This document shows positions 59,939 through 64,000 of a stretch of 64,000 nt of DNA, piece after piece. The DNA comes from Actinomadura sp. K4S16 (GTDB taxonomy: Bacteria; Actinomycetota; Actinomycetes; Streptosporangiales; Streptosporangiaceae), in NCBI RefSeq assembly GCF_008327685.1, contig NZ_BDDE01000010.1, forward strand, positions 992,001 through 1,056,000. The letters run 5' to 3'. The notes beneath the pieces are model-generated. The model made no database searches. It was not told the origin of the DNA and saw nothing but the letters and a program-made list of their open reading frames with translations. The number at the start of each line of letters is the position of its first letter. Position 1 is the stretch's first letter. Made by a program: the position numbers and the translations under genes.

Positions 59939-60322
59939 TCAGGGGAGGTACTGGGCTTGGCCGTGGCCGAAGGACCAGTCTGCGGGGGTGTTCTCGTGGA
60001 TGACTATGAAGACGTTGTGGGGGGCTACGCCGGCGCGCTCGTGGGCTAGGGCGCATACACGCGCGTAGAGCTTCTTCTTCTGGTCGTCGGTACGGCCGAC
60101 GCGCATGGTGATGTCGATGTAGACGATGCCGTCGTCGCGGGGGATGTCCAGGTAGGTGCCGTGCCGGAGCGTGCTCGCGGCGCCGTCGTGGCTGGTCAGA
60201 ATCTGGAAGCGATCCTCGGCGGGAAACCCGATCGATTCCATCAGGGCCTGATGTACCGCGTCCCCCAGGGCCTCCAGCCGTTGCGGGTCCATGCGGAGGG
60301 CATCAATGCGGACGAGCGGCAT
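59939..60322 (-). CDS. Tautomerase-superfamily protein
   Basis: A 127-residue protein of the 4-oxalocrotonate tautomerase/cis-CaaD-like superfamily. MPLVRIDALR starts at ATG 60322 and provides the N-terminal catalytic Pro once Met is removed, which fixes this start against the earlier ATG at 60340. The fold segments GIVYIDITMRVGRTDDQKKK and NVFIVIHENTPADWSFG agree. It is twice the length of the small 4-OT monomers. The substrate is unknown. A palindrome upstream (60365-60376) suggests redox-type control. Confidence 0.88.
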   Translation of the reverse strand: MPLVRIDALRMDPQRLEALGDAVHQALMESIGFPAEDRFQILTSHDGAASTLRHGTYLDIPRDDGIVYIDITMRVGRTDDQKKKLYARVCALAHERAGVAPHNVFIVIHENTPADWSFGHGQAQYLP

Positions 60323-60364
60323 GGTCAAGTGTCCCTTCAAGAGCGGGTCGCCCTGAAGTGTACA

Positions 60365-60376
60365 TACCTGTAGGTA
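60365..60376. promoter_or_regulatory. TACCT-GT-AGGTA palindrome, putative HxlR operator
   Basis: GTACATACCTGTAGGTACA, 40 bp upstream of the tautomerase start, is the type of site bound by HxlR-family (YodB-like) regulators in actinomycetes. No HxlR gene is in the window. Confidence 0.55.
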
Positions 60377-60574
60377 CAGAGCGCGCGCCTACCTCAGCCC
60401 GCACCGCAACCCCACGACGACCTCAATGGTCGCGATCGCGTCCGAAGGCAGGTTCAAGCGCAGCGAGAACCTGATCGCGCAGCGAGCCGCAAGGCGAGAC
60501 GGAGCGATGCCAGCGATCGCCCGCAGTGCTCGACGATGGAGGGCCGCCAAGGCCCGAAGGAGGAGAGCACTGCC

Positions 60575-60607
60575 ATGAACCGAAGTAGTTCTATCGGCAA
60601 GGGATAA
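60575..60607 (+). CDS. Possible 10-residue leader peptide
   Basis: MNRSSSIGKG, with AGGAGGAG nine bases upstream, ends 7 bp before the rrf2 start. A run of three Ser codons could make it a leader peptide, but the Rrf2 gene may instead be leaderless from the GATAAT -10 box at 60603-60608, which would exclude it. Confidence 0.3.
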   Translation: MNRSSSIGKG

Positions 60608-60614
60608 TGGGGCT

Positions 60615-61079
60615 ATGCGATTGTCCGCCCGGGTCGACTACGCGTTGCGTGCCGCCGCCGAGCTGGCGGTCGCCGGGAGTCATCCGGTGACCGCGGTGCA
60701 GCTCGCGGAGGCCCAGCAGATTCCGCCCAAATTCCTGGAGAACATCCTCGGACAGCTGCGCCGGTCCGGGATCGTCCGGAGCCAGCGGGGACCCGAGGGC
60801 GGCTACTGGCTGGCGCGTCCGGCCGAGCGGATCTCGCTGGCCGACATCATCCGCGCCATCGACGGGCCGCTGCTCGGCGTGCGGGGCGAGCGGCCCGAGC
60901 ACGTGGGGTACGAGGGGCCCGCGCACTCCCTGCAGGAGGTGTGGATCGCGCTGCGCGCCAGCGAGCGGGCGATCCTGGAGCAGGTCACGCTTGCGCACAT
61001 CGCCGCCGGGGAGCTGCCGGAGCCCGTCCGGAAGCTGACCGAGGACCCCTCCGCCTGGGAAAGCCCCTCGCTGATCTGA
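60615..61079 (+). CDS. Rrf2-family transcriptional regulator, cysteine-free
   Basis: A 154-residue Rrf2 protein. The winged helix covers residues ~1-80: RLSARVDYALRAAAELAVAG, IPPKFLENILGQLRRSGIVR and RGPEGGYWLARPAERISLAD. There is no Cys in the whole chain, so the Fe-S cluster that IscR, NsrR or RsrR use cannot form; it senses something else or uses non-Cys ligands. One base separates its stop from the Nei2 start, so the two are one operon. Confidence 0.92.
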   Translation: MRLSARVDYALRAAAELAVAGSHPVTAVQLAEAQQIPPKFLENILGQLRRSGIVRSQRGPEGGYWLARPAERISLADIIRAIDGPLLGVRGERPEHVGYEGPAHSLQEVWIALRASERAILEQVTLAHIAAGELPEPVRKLTEDPSAWESPSLI

Positions 61080-61080
61080 G

Positions 61081-61884
61081 ATGCCCGAAGGCGACGTCGT
61101 CTGGCTGACCGCCCGGCGCCTGCGCGAGGCGCTGAAGGGGCGGGTGCTGACGCGTTCGGACTTCCGCGTGCCGCGGTACGCGACGGCCGACCTGCGCGGG
61201 CGGACCGTGCTGGACGCGGTGTCGCGCGGCAAGCACATCCTGGTGCGGGTGGAGGGCGGGCTGACCATCCACACGCACCTGATGATGGAGGGGCGCTGGC
61301 AGATCCGCCGGCCCGGGCCTCCTCCGCGCGACCATCGGGTGCGGCTCGTGCTGGCGAACGCCGAGTGGCAGGCGGTCGGGTCCTCGCTGGGGCTGGTCGA
61401 GTTGCTGCGCACGGACGAGGAGGACGCGGCGGTGGGGCACCTCGGGCCCGACCTCCTCGATCCGGACTGGGGGCCGCGGCTTGAAGCCGAGGCGGTCGCG
61501 CGGCTGGCGGAGGACCCGGACCGGGCGGTCGGCGAGGCGCTGCTCGACCAGACGAGGGTCGCCGGGATCGGCAATGTCTACAAGGCCGAGGTCCTGTTCC
61601 TGCGGGGCGTGAACCCGTGGACCGCCGTTGGGAACGTTCCCGACATCTCGGGCCTCGTGCAGCTCTCTCAGCGCCTTCTGGACGCCAACAAGGAGCGGCA
61701 CGGCCACATCACGACCGGTGAGCTGGGACGCGGGCGGGAGCACTGGGTGTACGGGCGGGCGGGCCGTCCGTGCCGGCGGTGCGGCACCCGGATCGAGCGG
61801 GCGGACCAGGGCCCTCCGGGCGCGGCGCGGGCGACGTTCTGGTGCCCGCGCTGCCAGCCGGTCGGCGCCCGCCCTGCCCCCTGA
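61081..61884 (+). CDS. DNA glycosylase/AP lyase, Nei2 type
   Basis: A 267-residue base-excision enzyme of the Fpg/Nei family. It opens MPEGDVVWLTA (Pro2 catalytic, Glu3), which marks Nei rather than Fpg. The H2TH segment is ALLDQTRVAGIGNVYKAEVL, and the zinc finger CRRCGT...CPRCQ ends the protein. It removes oxidised pyrimidines. Coupled to the upstream Rrf2 gene. In mycobacteria nei2 lies beside lhr; here lhr is 12 kb away. Confidence 0.94.
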   Translation: MPEGDVVWLTARRLREALKGRVLTRSDFRVPRYATADLRGRTVLDAVSRGKHILVRVEGGLTIHTHLMMEGRWQIRRPGPPPRDHRVRLVLANAEWQAVGSSLGLVELLRTDEEDAAVGHLGPDLLDPDWGPRLEAEAVARLAEDPDRAVGEALLDQTRVAGIGNVYKAEVLFLRGVNPWTAVGNVPDISGLVQLSQRLLDANKERHGHITTGELGRGREHWVYGRAGRPCRRCGTRIERADQGPPGAARATFWCPRCQPVGARPAP

Positions 61885-62015
61885 GGCTCCAGGGCGGGTC
61901 GCCGCCTTTCCGGGTCGCCGGATCCTGCGCCCTCATGGAGATCGTCTGCCCGAGGAGCGCTCCAAGTCAATTCTCGGGTTTTCTTGGCGGCTCCCCAGGT
62001 CTAGCTTGGGGATTT

Positions 62016-62900
62016 GTGACCTTGGACGACCTTCGCGTGTTCGTGGCCGTCTGCGCGGCGGGCAACCTGAGCGCGGTGGCACGGGACCTGTCGTGCAGCC
62101 AGTCGGCCGTCAGCCAGCACGTCAAGCGGCTCGAACGCGAGACCGGGCTCGTGCTGCTGGAGCGCCGGCCGCGGGGCGTGGTGCCGACCCGCGCGGGGCG
62201 CATCCTGCACGCGGCCGCGGCCGAGGGGATCGCGGGGCTGGACGCCGCGCTGCGCCGGCTCGACGATCTGCGCCGCGGGGTCGGGGGCACGGTCCGCGTC
62301 GCGACCGGGGCCACGACCGTGCGGCACTTCATGGCGGCGGGGGTGGCGGCGTTCCGGGCGCGGCACCCCGACGCCGCGCTCCAGTTCGAGACCGCCGGGT
62401 CGAGCCGCCGCTGCCTGGAGGCGGTGCGGTCGCACACCGCCGATCTCGCGTGGGTCACGATCGGGCCGCCGCTGGAGGGCGTGGAGCAGCGGGCGTCGCG
62501 GGAGTTGCCGTGGGTGCTCGCCGTGCACGCCGGCGATCCGCTCGCCGAGCGGGCGTCCGTCGCGCTGGACGAACTCGCCGGGATCCGCTACATCGAACTG
62601 CCCGCGCATTCGACGTCCCGCGTCCACCTCGAAATGCACCTGGAACGTCACGGGGTGCGCCTCACGTCCACGACGAGCGTCGCCGACTGGGACACCGCGC
62701 TCCTGCTGGCCGAACTGGACCTCGGCCAGGCGATCCTGCCCGCGCTGCCCGGCTGGGGAGACGGCTCGGGCGACGTGCGGCTGGTGCCGATCCCCGACCT
62801 GCCGCCGCTCACCGCGGGATGGGCGGCACGCCGCTGGGACGCCCTGAGCCCGCTCGCCGTCGAGTTCGCCGAGACCGTCCTGGCGCACCTGCGCACGTGA
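62016..62900 (+). CDS. LysR-family transcriptional regulator
   Basis: A 294-residue LysR regulator. The HTH is DLRVFVAVCAAGNLSAVARD and CSQSAVSQHVKRLERETGLV; the effector domain starts near residue 88 (GTVRVATGATTVRHFMAAGV). GTG 62016 is chosen because the HTH begins at once and GGGGA stands before it. CCCCA-N9-TGGGG at 61992-62010 just upstream may be its own operator. No divergent target gene is adjacent (Nei2 is on the same strand), so its target is not evident. The stop directly meets the convergent lipoprotein stop in TGATCA. Confidence 0.9.
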   Translation: MTLDDLRVFVAVCAAGNLSAVARDLSCSQSAVSQHVKRLERETGLVLLERRPRGVVPTRAGRILHAAAAEGIAGLDAALRRLDDLRRGVGGTVRVATGATTVRHFMAAGVAAFRARHPDAALQFETAGSSRRCLEAVRSHTADLAWVTIGPPLEGVEQRASRELPWVLAVHAGDPLAERASVALDELAGIRYIELPAHSTSRVHLEMHLERHGVRLTSTTSVADWDTALLLAELDLGQAILPALPGWGDGSGDVRLVPIPDLPPLTAGWAARRWDALSPLAVEFAETVLAHLRT

Positions 62901-63401
62901 TCAGCGCGCGGTCACCCGGCCGTTCGCGACGGTCAGCCCCACCTGCGGCGCGCCCTCGGGGCAGTGCCGCCCGTTCGGGAACGTCGCCTTCGGCGTGACG
63001 TCGAGCCGCTCGTCGACGAACGTCCGCCCTTCCGCGTCGCGCAGCTTCAGCGTCACCCGCACGGGCGCCTTGGGCAGACCCTCGACTCGGGCGAAGGCCC
63101 TCTTGCCCCCGTCAGGGGAGGCGGAGGCGCCGCAGACGGCGTCCGGCCCGTCGCCGTCGCAGCCGGTCGACACGGTCTTCGAGGTCGGGCCCAGCTCGAT
63201 CCGGGGTTCCTGGCACATCCCGTCCCAGCACACCCGCAGGGACGCGGACGCGGCACGGGACCCGTCGGGGATGACCAGGCTCACCCCGGGATCGGTCCCG
63301 ATCAGCGTGCAGAGCCGTCCCGCGCCGTCGCCTTCGGAGCCGCAGGCGGCCAGGGCGAGCAGAGCGGCGGCCAGCGGCACGGCTCGGGAGAGGGGGTGCA
63401 T
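62901..63401 (-). CDS. Lipoprotein of unknown function
   Basis: 166 residues. The signal MHPLSRAVPLAAALLALAAC gives the lipobox LAAC. The mature domain has six further cysteines (for example VCWDGMC and GCDGDGPDAVC), which probably form three disulfides, and a beta-rich pattern. Not recognised. It stands alone between the LysR gene and dps. Confidence 0.75.
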   Translation of the reverse strand: MHPLSRAVPLAAALLALAACGSEGDGAGRLCTLIGTDPGVSLVIPDGSRAASASLRVCWDGMCQEPRIELGPTSKTVSTGCDGDGPDAVCGASASPDGGKRAFARVEGLPKAPVRVTLKLRDAEGRTFVDERLDVTPKATFPNGRHCPEGAPQVGLTVANGRVTAR

Positions 63402-63445
63402 ACCCCCATCATCACTGCATCGCGGGCAGAGCGCGGCCGAACGCG

Positions 63446-63486
63446 GAAAAGCCCCGGCCCCGTCGGGAGACGGCGGGGCCGGGGCT
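63446..63486 (-). terminator. Intrinsic terminator of dps
   Basis: AGCCCCGGCCCCG (63450-63462) pairs with CGGGGCCGGGGCT (63474-63486) in a perfect 13-bp stem. On the minus strand it is followed by TTTTC, so it ends the dps transcript. Confidence 0.85.
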
Positions 63487-63544
63487 CATCGATCGGTCCG
63501 GCACGGGCACCGGGGCCGCGGCGCCTCGGGACCGATCGCGTCCG

Positions 63545-64000
63545 TCAGGTCTGCGCCTGGAACATCCAGTGCTGCTTCTCGAGCTCGGCGGTGATGCCGA
63601 TGAGCAGGTCCTGGGTCACCTGGTCCGGCTCGTCGGTCGCCTTGATGCGCTCCCGGAACCGCGCGATGATCTGCGCAAGGATGTCGGTGATCGCGGCGAC
63701 GACCTTGTCGTCGTCGAGGTAGCCGGCCTCCAGCTGCGGGAGCTGAGTGCGGTCGGCGACCGTGCGGACGCGGCCGTCGGGGTTCGCCCCGATCGCCACC
63801 GCTCGCTCGGCGACGTCGTCCTGGCCGCTGCGGGCCAGCGCGACGATCTCGTCGAGGTGCTCGTGGACGACCTTGAAATTGCGGCCGGTGAGGTTCCAGT
63901 GCGCCTGCTTGGCCACCAGAGAAAGATCGATCAAGTCGACGAGAGCGCCCTGCAAGGCGTCCCCGGCGGCCTTCAGGTCCGACTCGGTGAGCGGGCTCTT
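63545..64000 (-). CDS. dps: Dps-family DNA-protection ferritin, 5' end cut
   Basis: 151 residues are visible and the frame runs off the window. It begins (in the window) KSPLTESDLKAAGDALQGAL and has the ferroxidase residues in AKQAHWNLTGRNFKVVHEHL and DEIVALARSGQDDVAERAVA. Dps dodecamers store iron and shield DNA under stress. An internal TTG at 63955 could look like a start but lies inside the helix bundle; the true start is beyond 64000. A strong terminator follows. Confidence 0.92.
   Translation of the reverse strand, partial: KSPLTESDLKAAGDALQGALVDLIDLSLVAKQAHWNLTGRNFKVVHEHLDEIVALARSGQDDVAERAVAIGANPDGRVRTVADRTQLPQLEAGYLDDDKVVAAITDILAQIIARFRERIKATDEPDQVTQDLLIGITAELEKQHWMFQAQT

Noticed and set aside
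60426..60578. 50-codon Arg-rich plus-strand frame before rrf2
   Set aside because: No ribosome-binding site and biased composition; probably noncoding leader.

Overview
The window is high-GC DNA (third codon positions almost all G or C, many GTG/TTG starts, frequent ATGA/GTGA stop-start overlaps) and reads as the chromosome of a filamentous or related actinomycete. From memory, the order hflX - dapF - miaA - miaB - gluABCD - recX - recA - DUF3046 - lhr, with dps and a Nei2-type glycosylase nearby, is the order seen in Streptomyces and relatives. Streptosporangiales/Thermomonosporaceae is a guess, not shown by the sequence. No tRNA, rRNA or CRISPR array was seen.

Layout. 0-4.4 kb: MFS exporter divergent from an AraC regulator, a DegV lipid-binding protein, and an imidazolonepropionase-like gene broken by a one-base frameshift. 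4.8-12.1 kb: hflX, then malate synthase and glcDEF, which together turn glycolate into malate. 12.2-20 kb: a membrane-anchored protein, a tightly overlapping oligopeptide ABC operon with a fused double ATPase, and an ABC-2-like membrane protein divergent from its probable TetR regulator. 20.3-22.3 kb: an orphan NarL-class sensor kinase. 22.5-30.7 kb: dapF, miaA, miaB, an MT0933-type small protein, a LigB-like protein and the gluABCD amino-acid importer. 30.8-38.5 kb: prolyl oligopeptidase, a GDPD, RNase Y, a minisatellite, recX and recA.

38.7-42.7 kb looks like an insert between recA and DUF3046. It holds an R2K-type ATP-grasp protein, a small lipoprotein, a glutathionylspermidine-synthase-like ATP-grasp protein (a YgiB/YgiC-like pair), and an IS200/IS605-type element with intact tnpB, a tnpA stub and a clear right-end hairpin. 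42.7-49.5 kb: DUF3046, an esterase, an array of 52-bp repeats and the giant helicase lhr. 49.2-55 kb: an EamA exporter and TetR gene separated by a 48-bp palindrome, accessory secA2, and a 44-codon gene. 53.8-59.9 kb: a ROK regulator divergent from a sugar ABC transporter and a GH3 hexosaminidase. 60-64 kb: tautomerase, Rrf2 regulator, Nei2 glycosylase, LysR regulator, lipoprotein, and a dps gene cut by the window edge.

DNA-damage control is the clearest functional thread: recA has both a LexA box and a PafBC-type promoter, and lhr has a variant of the second at the same geometry. The least explained items are the ATP-grasp island with its TnpB element, the 52-bp hairpin repeats, the secA2-linked small gene and the minisatellite beside recX.
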